NCBI GenBank assembly: GCA_932294295.1
Contig: OW028580.1
Span: forward strand, 23,980,975 to 24,044,974
DNA from: Alitta virens
Taxonomy: Eukaryota > Annelida > Polychaeta > Phyllodocida > Nereididae
DNA: 64,000 nucleotides
Reading direction: 5' to 3'
In this document: in pieces, positions 23,710 through 35,839 of the stretch
Numbering within the stretch: position 1 is the first letter of the stretch
Layout: each line of letters opens with the position of its first letter
Made by a program: the position numbers and the translations under genes
The notes under the pieces: generated by a model
The model's database searches: none
Told to the model about the DNA's origin: nothing
What the model saw: only the letters and a program-made list of their open reading frames with translations

Positions 23710-24755
23710 GTACTGGATGGTCTCACAGATTTCAAAGCAGCCAGCAGAATTGACAATATAAAATTATCAGAGAAACAGCTAGCTATCAATTATCCTGCTA
23801 TGTAATACAACTACTGAATGTTTGGACAACTGAGTACTAATTAAATGATTTTTGTAATTTAGAGCAGTTTACATTGTATTAGATTTCAGCATTGTATGCA
23901 TACACGAAAAATGTATTATGTTGCTAAATAAATCTATAGTTCATCATTCGTCCACTGTTAATTGGTGAAGCTTTAAAAAAATAGTGTATTGGACAAAGTT
24001 TTGTTGAAAATTAGTTTTTGATATTATATTTTATTTTAAACTGGTAGGCCTATATTAAATGTATCTAGCAATGCAACCAACATACAATTGAAATACGCAC
24101 AATTTGGTAATTAATATATATTAATCTTGGTAAAGGAGATGATGCCCTTAAAACGTCCCCACTAACACTATATATACACTAAATAGATACCATGAAATAT
24201 ATTTATACTATAAATAATACTGCACACTGCCCCTAAATATTATGTAACATCATTTTATTTACAAAGCAAAGCAGTATTCTAATTCTGTTCTCTTGCAAAA
24301 ATATGGTCAGAAATATAGTGATACAAAATATTATTTGCCCATGCCTATATACCTATTCTTAGATACAAATTGCTCGCAATCAATGCAATAATTATGCTGT
24401 ATTCACAAAAAAATTGCAATTAACACCCTTTATGTTGTTGTGCTATCTGTTCTTGTTATAATTGCAATGAACAATGTAACGGCTTGTAATCAACAGGATT
24501 GAATTGATTCATATGGCTTAATGCATATATGGCCTAGCTGTTCTTGACTTAGGACATAAGTGACGTCACTGTCTTGCGTGCCGTGTGCAATAATGACGGC
24601 CCCCTGTATGTTGGTGGTTGGTGCAAATTGCACTTTTAATTGGCTTGAAATCATATCAAACCATAGTTTAAGACATTTCCTTTCTGCAATATATTATTTA
24701 AAATCTAATTGAACTTTTGAAATTAACATACCAACTTCCATTAGTTCCCCTTTAA

Positions 24756-26517
24756 GGTAACTGCTGGAGGCAGTTCTTGGTATGAATTAATCTAGGGTCA
24801 ACCATTACTTTGGTGACAAAATGTGTGTCCCTTAATTGACCCTTCAGGTCCTCTTTTTATGTCAAATCAATTCACCATCTTTTTAAAACGATTAATTTTT
24901 GGGTTCGTTTAGATGATTCTAGTGATTTAAAGCTATAGGCAGGGTTTTCCAGCACTTCTGTATTTGATTATTTTCCTTGCTTCAGTTAATGTCATAAATT
25001 GGATATTGCCTGTATATGACTTTGTTTAGCATTCAGAGTTACTGTTGAAGTAAGAAATCTGTATGATTTACTCCAGAAAGATGGCCATTCACAACAGTCA
25101 TTTGAAGGCTGCTCTAATAATATAATGCGTTAAGACCTATAAATCTTTTTTTTTATGGTTTTGCAAAACAAAAGACAGGTCTGAAAATATGCAACTTAAA
25201 AAGTTATGCCTAAATTATTTACTTGAGGTATAATGCTGCGGGTTAAATTATAGGCTCTAATCTAATGTCGGCTACCACAGGGGAATAAATTTCAAATCCA
25301 AAATTTCAGGTCTTGCCATTTTTATTGATGAAGAAATTCATAACTTGCTCATACAACAATATATTATCACACACCTACAGACATACAACTGACACTTATA
25401 AATTTATGCACGCAAGCTTAACAATTATGTCACAAAATTACATCATGACAAATATCAACACAAATGACATTAATCAATATCATATTACATCAAATTTAGA
25501 CGAGACTCTGAGTTGGTATACTGCAGGTTAACTCATTTTGTAACCCACAGTATGATGGAAGTTTCTGTCAGAAATAACCTGACTGAATAAAACATTTTGT
25601 TACATTAAAGTAACTACAGTATAAATGTCGTTGACAATACACAATACTGACTGCTTTTATAGAAGTAGAAAAATAAACCCCACTGATAATTATGTCTAAA
25701 GTTTAAAATAACAAGCATGTAACAACGAATATATATCACATACAATTCTTCCTAATAATCAATATAAAAAAATACTGAGATTAGAGCACCTTAGGCCACA
25801 CTTTTTACTCTTTGTTTGACAGATCTCCCGACATAAAATGTATAGTAGCGTCTCTCAATTTTAAGCTTTTCAGCTCTTGAGTCCAACTAATGGTGTTTTT
25901 ACTTGTAATTGTGGTCAAATTTTTCTGTTACCTCTTAAATACCATTCAACTTCAAATTTCAGAGGAAAATCAGTCAAACTGAGATTACGAAAAAGAGTGC
26001 CTTTAATAAATTGAGTATTCAGAACGTCAAGGAGCCTGCTAACACATTTGTTAGACAGAAAATAAATTCCTACATGTAGCCACTACAGTCTCCGTGGACG
26101 GACATTAAATTTTTACCAACATAGTTGGTTTCTTTGGCGATTATTTTTGGCAGCATTGGTCCACAATAAGCATTCGACGGTCCACTTACTGTGTGTTCCC
26201 TATTGACAATGCGGGAGAAATTAAGAGTCTTATATTCCTAATGGATAGGAATGTTTACTTTGATGTCCAAGAACCACAATGCCAGCATAAATGCATCAAT
26301 GGACTGGACCTCATGTATGATATTTGTATAATTCATTTTGAAAACATGCATGGCATAAATGAGAGCCATGACACATTATATCTTACTTCATGGGAGTACA
26401 ATATGATTAATATATGGCATTGTTTAGCCAAACTCGTATCATTGATGTTGCAGCCAATGCAGCTGAAATCGCTCATCTTGCAAAAGCTGAGCTTGCTTGC
26501 TTGCTCGGAACAACAAA
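24756..26517. other. Intergenic region between convergent UNG and cyclophilin B
   Basis: AT-rich, with no recognised exon. It includes the 3'UTR of the cyclophilin gene on -; the nearest TTTATT on + (25320-25325) is too far to assign firmly. Confidence 0.4.
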
Positions 26518-29500
26518 TCATTCCTCAGCTGCGGCAGCGTCAACTTCGTAAGGAGTATCCACTTTAAGTGACCCGCTTGCCTCAATGACAATTGTGACTT
26601 TCGGTTCATCATTGGCACCAGTCGCAGTGTTTTCAATCTTCCTCACGACATCCATTCCCTCAATAACTTTGCCGAATACAACATGTTTGCCATCAAGCCA
26701 AGGTGTAGGAGCAGTTGTAATGAAGAACTGGGAGCCATTGGTGTCATCTCCTACACGAAAAAAAAGGACAAAATTCAGTGCAGAATGAATGACCATACAG
26801 TTTCCAAATTCAGGTCAAAACTGCATGATTTTTTGATGCAATAATAGTAGTATGCCTGTAGTGTAAATGCATGACATTACGAGACATTACAGAAGCTCCC
26901 TACTACAGTGAGGTGGCAGGAATAATTTTGGATTCTGATCTCAATGAAGTTGTTTTGTAGAGATTTAAGAGTATCAATCGTATTAGTAGTTGAAGTATTA
27001 GCAATAGTAGCACTATGATATTATCAATGACTGTAATTACCTTTGTTTGCCATGCTGATCCATCCTGGTCCATAATGATTGACTTTGAAGTTTTCGTCAT
27101 CGAAGTATGGTCCATAAATGCTTTTACTACCACTGCCATCCTTAGCTGAGAAATCTCCACCTGAGGAAAGAAGACACAGGATAAAGATGGTGGCACATGT
27201 AAATTGTGGGACTATTATTTCAGGCCACAATGTTCTCTGAACACTAGTAAACGGTCTTATAATATCAATGTTCTGTCATTTTTAGAGCTCTAGCAGGGAC
27301 TCAATGTGGTCTAAGTTATGACAGAATTCATTTATTTCTGGTCTGATGTCAGAAGATAATATCCACTGTTCATATCCCAAAAAGTCATAAAACTGGGCAC
27401 AATTTAAAGTAAGGCTCATAGCAAATTAGTTGAAGTATGTACTCCGTATTGAGCATGTATCATTTAAATGTTACAAACCAAGTATTATTTCTATAAAATA
27501 TTTAATATAGATTGATCACCTTGAATCATGAAATCTTTAATAACCCTGTGGAAACTTGCGCCCTTGTAGCCATATCCTTCAGATCCGTCAGCGAGAGCCA
27601 CAAAATTCTTCACCGTTCTTGGCGTCGTGTCCCCAAAAAGACCGATTACAATCCTTCCCGCCTTCTCTCCATCAAACGTGATGTCAAAGTAGACTTTCTG
27701 GGTTACTTTAGTGTCAGAGTTTTGCTGCAAAACAAAAGAATGTATTCACAGTTATCTGTAATATGGTATTTATAAACATAGCGCTGCTTTTGCTGCAAAC
27801 CCTCAGCGGACGAATGGAACAGCAACAGATAAGAATGCTATCTTAGTTCTGATGCATTATTTACTTTTATATCACCGTATGCGGAGAGGCAATAGTTCAC
27901 GAAATTAAAATTTTGAAATTAGGGTAACAAATAAATGCTCACAACAAACTATATCAAATACCAAGCTTAGAACTATTTCAGATATATCAAAGGTGAGTAG
28001 TTATGTATGTTAGAGTAATATGTCAGAAGTTAAATTTGAGAATTCACTGAAAATTATTTTTACAATTGCACCAAAGTAGCAGCGGGCAATTAGATTCTGT
28101 GTATTTGAAAATAAAAAGTGAAAAATATATCATATCCACCTCACCCATTTTTGGGGTATATTTTCAATTTTTTTTTTATATATACAAAGAATATGGCAAT
28201 GAGTGATAAAATATTAAATCATACGTATATATATATATATAATTTTATCATAACATTTTTTTATGGATTTCATTGTAAAGTATGATATTCTAGGAATTTT
28301 TCTTCAGATTTCCAATTAGGCCTATGTTTGTGCAAAATATCATGCATGTACATAGCCTATGTTAGCATCTTATGCTGCTACTGTAGCATGCATGGCATTA
28401 AACATCAGGAGTTAATTACCCTGACCAGGGGTCAAGTTAAGTGCCTGGAAGGGGTGACCAAGAAGTTAGTCCTTGTTGCAGCCTAAGCTACCAGGCCTGG
28501 CTTACCAAGACTGAAGTGCCCCCCCCCCCCCCCAGGAAGTTAGTCCTTGTTGCAGGCCTGGCTTACCAAGACTGGAGTGCCCCCCCCCCCCCCCCCCCCC
28601 GCCCCCCCAACTTAGCTGCAGTCCGTGAACCCAGTGAAAAAATAGTTTGAACATCCATTCGCTGCTATCTTGAGGAACAAATAGAGTCTTTTCACTGAAC
28701 AGCCCTGAATTCAGTAGGACATAAGTCTTTCCTCTCCTCTTATTACTCATTTTGCTTTTCAGACAGTAGGTTATAACTATCTGATTCCATAAATATAACT
28801 TTCTCCAAAAAATAACAAAAATCAACTAAATGATAAAGTGTCAAATATACATTAAAATGCACTAAAAATACTGCTGCTAGGATGCACTTTGCTTCAGCCA
28901 ATCACAGTCAAGGGTGGGAACAGCCAATAGAATTGCAGTATTCTGTTTTAGCCACCTGGTGGAAGTACAGAGAACCTTCTATTCCTTGACCCTCAAAACT
29001 ATACCGATTGATGTGGAGATTGCGCATAAATTAGAAAGATATATCAACTTTGATGTTATTGGTGGCCATCTTGAAATTCACCCCCAAGATGGCCATTAAA
29101 AAAACGGCACCATATAATTTCGAAATCTACTCAATATAAGCTTTAAAATTATATATGGTGTCAAACTCTAACATTAACTTCTCACGGGATTACATTAGGC
29201 ACTGCACTAAATATGCAGGAATAGTTCAGTGATTAAAATAGCCCTAGTAAATACTAGTATGCATTATATTTTCACGTATATTAGTTGATTAATAGGCCTG
29301 CCTCATTACTGTTGCAAGTTGGCCACATGAACACAAAAATTTATGAAGTCCAATAAATATTTGAGAATTTATGAAGAAGTTTGTGAAGAATTCTCTTAAC
29401 TTGAGAATCAGAATTATTCAATAAATTTCCATGAACTATATAGCTTTATGTTCACTCTGAACTTCCAAATATGCCTTATATATAAGTTTGGTACTTGAAC

Positions 29501-29948
29501 TAAATCAGTGGAGACCAGTTGGAACGGAGTTGCATCCCATTGAAGATCTATCTATCTATAGAAGTATATGCCTACTTTTAAATACTCCAAGTAATTACTT
29601 ATTGTGAAGTTCAACGTGTGGATGTGCATTAGTGAGTGGCACTATCATGTATTACAAAACATTCAGACATCTAACAATAAAGTTCTGAACATTTTCAATT
29701 CGGCTATGTTCAAAACTCTGGTGACGTGGCAGTCTCCATGCCAGGAGGCTAGCAACGTGGCAGTGCTATCCAGTCTCAATTTCAAGATGCTACCAAGAAA
29801 GCTCAGTTTCGCTAAAACGAGTAGAAGTGAGAGTTTCAAACTTTGTAAGAAACATCTCTGTGGTTTATCACACCTAGTTTAACCTATTAAAGATACTTAC
29901 TTGACTACCAGCTATAAAGCTGAGAGCGATCAAAGTTGCGAGAATCAT
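26518..29948 (-). CDS. PPIB: Peptidyl-prolyl cis-trans isomerase B (ER cyclophilin)
   Basis: Catalyses proline isomerisation during protein folding in the secretory pathway. Four exons on the minus strand (gene order): 29901-29948, 27520-27724, 27041-27160 and 26518-26750. All are GT-AG and in frame; 606 nt, 201 aa (human 216). Exon 1 encodes the signal peptide ([16 protein letters not shown]). The cyclophilin fold follows: [27 protein letters not shown] (75-85, with catalytic Arg76 and Phe81), [18 protein letters not shown] (the B/C-type insert), GSQFFITT, and Trp142, the cyclosporin-contact position. All active-site residues are kept. The tail is odd: it ends VDAAAAEE instead of the vertebrate ER-retention-type end, so ER residence cannot be read from the C-terminus. 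Intron 1 (2.2 kb) is full of repeats. Confidence 0.96.
28465..28612. repeat. Tandem copies around poly-C runs in PPIB intron 1
   Basis: The phrase AGTTAGTCCTTGTTGCAG...GGCTTACCAAGACTG(A/G)AGTGC is followed by a long C run, twice in succession (about 28465-28533 and 28537-28612). It looks like tandem duplication around a homopolymer. Confidence 0.7.
28684..28966 (-). repeat. Dispersed 300-bp repeat, copy 2 (PPIB intron 1)
   Basis: Reverse complement of the repeat in UNG intron 6 (20252-20551), with most blocks kept and small indels. Confidence 0.75.
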
Positions 29949-31247
29949 GGTGCTGCTGTAAGTTCTGCTGGTGGCCCTCGAATGACGCTCTGACTCACAA
30001 CCCTGGGGTTAAATTGGGCTATCTGGGTCACTGGAGTACATGCATGCTGCAGCAGGGTATTCCTGCAAGTTAAAAATATACATGTACTGTGCTGTCATCT
30101 AGCGGAAAGCGCATATTACTCAGTGATCTGTAGAAGGTCACTTGTTATGGTCCATTAATGTATATCAGGTTTGTTGGACTAGCCAAACCAGTCCATACTT
30201 AATGAGCTGTGAACCATATCCTTAATTACTATGCTGAAACCAGTCAATTTAAGTAAGAGCCCTATAGATGTCAAATTATAACAATATAGTATAGTGACTT
30301 TATGATTTAACAAAGAAGTACATTTCTATATACCACGAGAGTACGGACAGTCAAATCTGTTAAACAAGCCAAAAGAATTTACAAAGGTTGAAATTAACAT
30401 TTTTAGCCCTGAGGGGAGCCACCCAACTCGCCTAGACTGGACCCGATCTCTGAACCAATTAGATCTGAAGCGGCCGCCAGCTTAACTGACGCCTTGCACG
30501 GTGAAACCAAATACATATAATATACATTAATGACTTTGAGCCACGGACCCACGGACCCACGGTGGGGGGGGGGGGGGGATTGACCCAATTGACCCTCAAG
30601 AGGCTTTGGCAAATGATACTTAAGCTACTACAGGTAGTGTCACCGTTAGTTTCTGTGAAATCAAAAGAAGCTAAAAGAGGTCCTTTTCATTCTGATCAAT
30701 GATTTCTACATGTTGTTTTCTGACGTTATCAATATTCTGGTCAACATTTGGGGATTATGAAATCTGCAGAGGTTATTAAAGGCAAATAAATACATGGGAA
30801 AGTGTGCTGAGGGAGGGATCATCTTGCTCTATATTACTCATTAACTCCACTTTATGACTCCTAATTGAATTATGCTCTCAAACGGTTATCTATTGTCATA
30901 GCTATAGGTGGGTGTTTTGAGCTCTCGATCAGTGCTTTATAGCAGTGGCGGCGCCAGGATTTCCGAAGTGGGGGGCAAGGATCCATATAGGGGGCAACTG
31001 TACATAGATATAACAGTCCAAACAGTTCAACTTGGGGGGGGGGGGGGAGGGTTCAATTGGGGGGGGAGGCAAGGTGGTTTCTAGGGGAAGGGGCATTTTT
31101 GCCCCCCGCCCCTGCATGCCCCCCCCCCCCCCCCGTAGCGCCACCACTGCCTTATAGCCATAATCCATCTAGTATATGGCATATGGTCCACATCCTGAAA
31201 CTATATCAGCAGAGAACATGCTAAGATAGATCAGTCAGATAAAACGA

Positions 31248-31312
<65 letters not shown>

Positions 31313-33556
31313 AATTGATTGTATGTTCAGCACAGTATAATATGTGTTATAATTATCTAATCACATGTGGATAAAGTAGATATTTGTTCTCATAATGACT
31401 TCTTTTTTTAATTCGATTTATGATGATACCAAAAGGACATTATATACTGCATCCTGTTTAGATTTATTATTTTAATGTTAAGAGTAGCTAATGTAATATA
31501 TTTAAGAAAAATTACTATGTGGAAGATGTTGAGGTGAAATACAGTATATTTAGTTTTTAAGTTGGGCCATTTGTAGAGAATGTTGGCTAAAAAAAATAAG
31601 TTACAAAAGAAGATACGGTTAGAAACATTTCAAAATTTCACTAAAATGTGTACATTTCAGAACATGGCCAGAAATGATACAGTATATAATCATGATGATG
31701 GTATATCCAGAAATTATATGAAATGTTGTAAAAAGTCATATAACTTGCTATAGCTAGACAATGCTAGTAATATTGTTTCCCAGACTTAGCATAAACAGAG
31801 AACTCAGTTCTCTGGCCTTAAATTGGACCACAGAGTTGTGTGACCTATTTTCTGAAAACACTTTGCAAACTGCTTGTGATGGGTTATTTGGTTAAATCAT
31901 GGAGTTATAAACACGCTTATGACTCCATGGTTAAATGTAGTGCCGGAGATTTAATGGGCAGTACCACTGTTGCATGGAGACCTCAGGGGATTACTATGCC
32001 AATGACTACTGTCATATAAGGGCTGGTATTTCAGATCAAGTCTTGTGAATGGTATTTGAAAAAGCCCCTACTAGCTCAACAATATCATTGATCTGGTCAT
32101 CAAACTTCTGCATCCTCGCTACATATCTGTATACATATAAGATCATGGAGGTGGCTCCATGCTCAGATTGAGTAACATTAGAGACCCTATAGGATAAGAC
32201 GCATCACTCAAGCTGCCCATTAGTCCGACAGCTCACTGGTCCAACAGGTCATTGGTCCGACCATGACGAATTAGTTGAGTGACAGGCCTGGGGGGGGGGG
32301 GGGAGTAGGGTAGTGAGGCCTACATTTGTACTGCAGACATAGACTTTGATCTACCATAAATGATAAATCAGCTGTATTCTATATTTTTCACCTTACTGAT
32401 TATTTTTGTTTTATCTTCATATTGAATTTTTGCAAATAACACAATTTATTATTTCCGTCAGTGATTTGGTGTAAAAATAAGAAACAGAAAATTTTGTTTT
32501 TGTTGTTGTTTCTTTCTTTAGAACTGTTTTTGTCTTGCAACATTATGTTCTGTCCGTTTTCTGCTCTGTCTGTTCTATATGTCTTTCTTTTTCCTTTTGG
32601 TCTTACTGTTAATATATGCTTTCTTCTTTAAGTCTTTCTTTCTTTCTAGTTTCTTTCTAACTTTCTATTTCAGAACTGCACCTTTCTGGTATGCGTTCTT
32701 TCTTTGTTAATCTTTAATTCTACCTTCATTCTTTGTAAAAAAAAATCCTATTATGTTTCTTTCTATATACATATATAGCAGTATAGATTGCTGTCCAAGC
32801 TGACTACAATCTTGAGATCTTTGTGAACCATTTGACTCCCCTGATGGGTTCAACTGGGTTTTAGAATTAGAAGCAGACTTTTTACACAAATCAATCAGTA
32901 TGTTATAAAAAAAATCCACAGCAAAATGCATAAATTAACATTTTAGACATAAATGAATCTATAACCATGGTATTTTATTGCAATAAAACAAGCTACACAA
33001 CATTGGTCTTACAAGGGATTTTAGTCCAAGGAAAGTTGTGCTATTTATAGCCTGCTGCAGTGGCCAAATTGTCAGAGGCACTGGTATGGGGTAGCCATTA
33101 TTATTGTTAAATTTTGTATTGATAAAGTTGTTCGGTAAAATAAATTAATTACTGTTGGAAGATTTTACTAAAATACAGTACTTTAAAAATATAGTCTAAC
33201 TACTATTGTTAATGTTCTCAAATTCTGCCCAAAAGTAAAATATCCTTGACTTTTTGTGAGTAGTGTAGAGTTCACTCACCATAAAGACAACTAACCTTAA
33301 AAATAAATAAAGACTTATAATCGTCCTGTTATATGATCTTTGGTGGTCATAGTGAGGGTTAATCATGTTAATTGTGTAATTCCCCACAACTTACAACTGT
33401 ACACCACAAATATAATTCCACACCTCTTGCTGCTAAACTACTATGCCAGATTACTAATGGTCCACAGTCTATGTTTATGTTCTGTGGTCGAGTGTATCTT
33501 GATATGGGGTCTGGCTAAGCCATACAGATCTCTACAAGTTTCTCCTGCTGTTATTG
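29949..33556. other. Gene-free region upstream of PPIB: homopolymers and microsatellites
   Basis: Holds the PPIB 5' flank; no TATA box was seen. A G run lies at about 30562-30579. A cassette at 30945-31150 has ends GTGGCGGCGCCAGG / GTAGCGCCACCAC and internal G and C runs. (CT)n occupies 31251-31312. A patch at 32205-32305 has GGTCCRAC words followed by a G run, and there is a T/C-rich stretch at 32490-32700. No coding exon was recognised, and I found no upstream sulfotransferase exon here. Confidence 0.5.
31251..31312. repeat. (CT)n microsatellite
   Basis: About 62 bases of CT with one TTT interruption near its end. Confidence 0.95.
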
Positions 33557-34919
33557 TGGGTATTCAGTTCTACCACTGAGCATGCCATGATATTTTGTAC
33601 AAAGTAAAAGCAAGTGTTGTTCAAATAATTTAAAAAAAAATGGGGTTCACCATAGTTTTAAAAAATTTGTCTGACAAATACCAATTGCATGTTTATTCAA
33701 TGAGAAAATTTATAATAATATGTTTCCAAGCATAACATGCATAAGAATGGGTTTAAATGCAGTTTCACCACTGATTTTTTACCACTTTTTTGTGAAAACT
33801 AAGTTAAGTTATCCCAGCATCTTTCGAGAAGAAAAAAAAGTATAGGTCACCATCAATATAAAGAAGCTGCATGACATTGAATACTTGTCCCACTGCATCT
33901 GGCCCCCTGGTGGTAAAAACGAAATTGATTTGATGGTTAGTTCTTGCATATAAATGATTTATGGGACATTTTTACTGGGTATAACACTTATTTTCATAAA
34001 TAAAACATAAATGTAGACTATATCTGCTAGTTCTGGAACTTAACCCCAAAAAAAAAAACAGAAAACAGCAGAAGTACTGGAGCGCCATCTGTGTTTTTGT
34101 CCATGCTTGAAAATGAAAGATTATACTGAAATACTGCAAAAAAGGGGTCTAGTCAACTGGTCCACCAGACGACTGGTCCTCTGAACAACTAGCCCGCTGA
34201 TACAACTGGTCCGCCAGTCAGGTCAACTGGTCCGCAAACTGTGGTCAACTAGTCTGCCACTTAAGAGTCATTTGGTCTGCCAGAAAGTCAGTTCCTCTGC
34301 AGAAAAAGTCAACTGGTCCTCTATGAAATTGTTTTGGGTCCTTTATTTTTATTTCAATATGGAATTATAACACTAATCTCTTTAAGAAAGGTGAAAAAAA
34401 AAAAACATGATAGAGAAGTGGTACAACTTCAGAAAGATGTAGGACAGTCCGGCTAGATATATAGGCCCTAAATATATTTCTAACTTATAAAAAAAAGTAA
34501 CAAATTTCTAACTATTTTACTTGTATATATTGTTACATTAATTTGATGAAAAAAGCAACAGAAAACTTCAAACTTGAGCAACAATGATCAGGTGAAATTG
34601 CTAAATTCAATTGCAGCTTATCACCATTTTCCTTTAATTTTTGCCCAATATATAGATCTACAAATTACGCACTTGATATAAGATCCACAAAACAGACCTC
34701 TCTGGGCAAACAAGAAGGTACAAAAACTATTCTCCAACGATTTTTAGTTCTCAAGATATTCCAGTTTTGATTTTGTACAAATCTGAGTAGGCTTTGGCAG
34801 CGGACAAGTTCGCAAGAAACCATTGCAACGGCGCTTTTCGTATTTCTCACAAGAGGGTGCACTTGTGTTTATGACGATCTACACAGTGTGGCGCTGATGA
34901 TACCCGACTTTGTCTTTAA
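33557..34919 (-). mobile_element. TTAA-ended element, family 2, copy A, split by a 670-bp insert
   Basis: The segments 33557-34138 and 34811-34919 together are the reverse complement of 52807-53428. Shared blocks include GGGCCAGATGCAGTGGGACA and the CACACTGTGTAGATCGTCAT region. The right end reads TTTGTCTTTAA, with TTAA at 34916-34919, the terminal repeat seen at both ends of copy B. The left terminal repeat is lost. The 34139-34810 insert interrupts the copy between CTGC and AAGAAACC. Confidence 0.75.
34139..34810. repeat. Insert in family-2 element with 'ACTGGTCC(G/A)CCAG' word array
   Basis: The first 190 bases repeat variants of CAACTGGTCCGCCAG (34155-34325). The rest is AT-rich and featureless. 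The boundary is inferred from comparison with the uninterrupted copy at 52807-53428. Confidence 0.55.
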
Positions 34920-34920
34920 G

Positions 34921-35462
34921 AGTTCACCGTTTCTCTTGAAAAATCAAAGACTAAATTTATTATCTCTGTGCGCAATCCAAAGGACATGCTCGTCTCCTAT
35001 TATCACTTTTACCGGTCAAATGAGTCGCTGAATCTTTTCCCAGGAACTTGGGATGAATTCTTCACCATCTTTCAAGAAAAGCGGTTGATGAATGGAGACT
35101 ATTTTGAAAATGTGGGGAGCTGGTGGGAAAAACGCAACAATCCTAATTTGCTGATCATCAAATTTGAAGAAATCGTAGGAAATCCTCATTCAGTCATTCG
35201 CCAAGTAGCACCGCATCTCCGAAAAGAAATTTCTGATGATTTGGTTTCGAAAATTGCTGAGAGAACCAAGTTTAAAAACATGAAAAATGTATCAACATTG
35301 AATTATGCCCAATTCACTGCCCTTCATCAAGATATATCATCATTTATAAGCAAGGGAGAAGTTGGGGATTGGAAAAACTACTTTAGCGACGAACAGAGCC
35401 AAATGGCGTTCTGTCCTGTCGAGAGATGGAGCTACGACCACACCGGTCTTGCTATTGTTTAA
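34921..35462 (+). CDS. Cytosolic-type sulfotransferase, C-terminal part only
   Basis: Transfers sulfate from PAPS to small acceptors (phenols, steroids, amines) in SULT1/2-like enzymes. The open frame runs from 34920 to the TAA at 35462, about 180 aa. It contains VRNPKDMLVSYYHFY (binding the PAPS 3'-phosphate with Arg and Ser), PGTWDEFFTIF, WWEKRNNPNLLIIKFEEI, FKNMKN and the C-terminal KGEVGDWKNYF. The N-terminal half is missing, including the P-loop (YPKSGT-type) and the catalytic His. In the final motif the usual Arg before KG is Ser. No in-frame ATG precedes the conserved part, and an in-frame TAA sits at 34917-34919. So either this is the last exon, with acceptor ...TTTGTCTTTAAG ending at 34920, or it is a 5'-truncated copy. 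The adjoining sequence is the terminal repeat of a transposon. Upstream exons were not found in 29.9-34.9 kb. Confidence 0.8.
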
Positions 35463-35839
35463 TGACGTCATCCAATTGTAACGTCATCAAATGCACTGAT
35501 TGACCTTTTGTTGAAGAACTGTACAAGGAGCACTGTGAAGCAAAATGACTGGTATTTTATCTGGCTGATCCTTCACAAAATTATTGTGCTCCTGTAATAA
35601 TGTACTCAACTTATATATAAATCTATGCACGTTAAGCTATGGATTCATTATATTGATAAAGTAGATATATTCTGAATACAAGATAACAAAGAGTGACTCA
35701 AATTGTATTATAATTGGACATTAATTCAGTGTAGACTCTTGCAGGACTTTATATAATCTATAGTTTGCTTGACAGAGCATTCATGTACATTGTATTTTGT
35801 ACAAAGATGCTAAAAACACAATTTATAATAGTTACATAA
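35463..35839. other. Sulfotransferase 3' flank
   Basis: AT-rich 3'UTR/intergenic sequence with no recognised feature. TGACGTCATC lies directly after the stop. Confidence 0.4.

Larger units (their letters stand above)
22575..24755. mobile_element. TTAA-ended element, family 1, copy B (2.18 kb)
   Basis: Starts TTAAAGGGGA and ends TTAGTTCCCCTTTAA (24741-24755), matching the ends of copy A at 15278-16458. It shares interior blocks with A (CTTTACCTCTCAGATGTTAGC; ACATAAGTGACGTCAC; CCGTGTGCAATAATG). The extra length comes from a 286-bp palindrome, A/T-rich filler and a nested SINE. No transposase frame is visible. Confidence 0.7.

Noticed and set aside
28502..28825. Open frame across the poly-C block
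   Set aside because: Openness is due to homopolymer (poly-Gly/Pro) translation inside a PPIB intron repeat.
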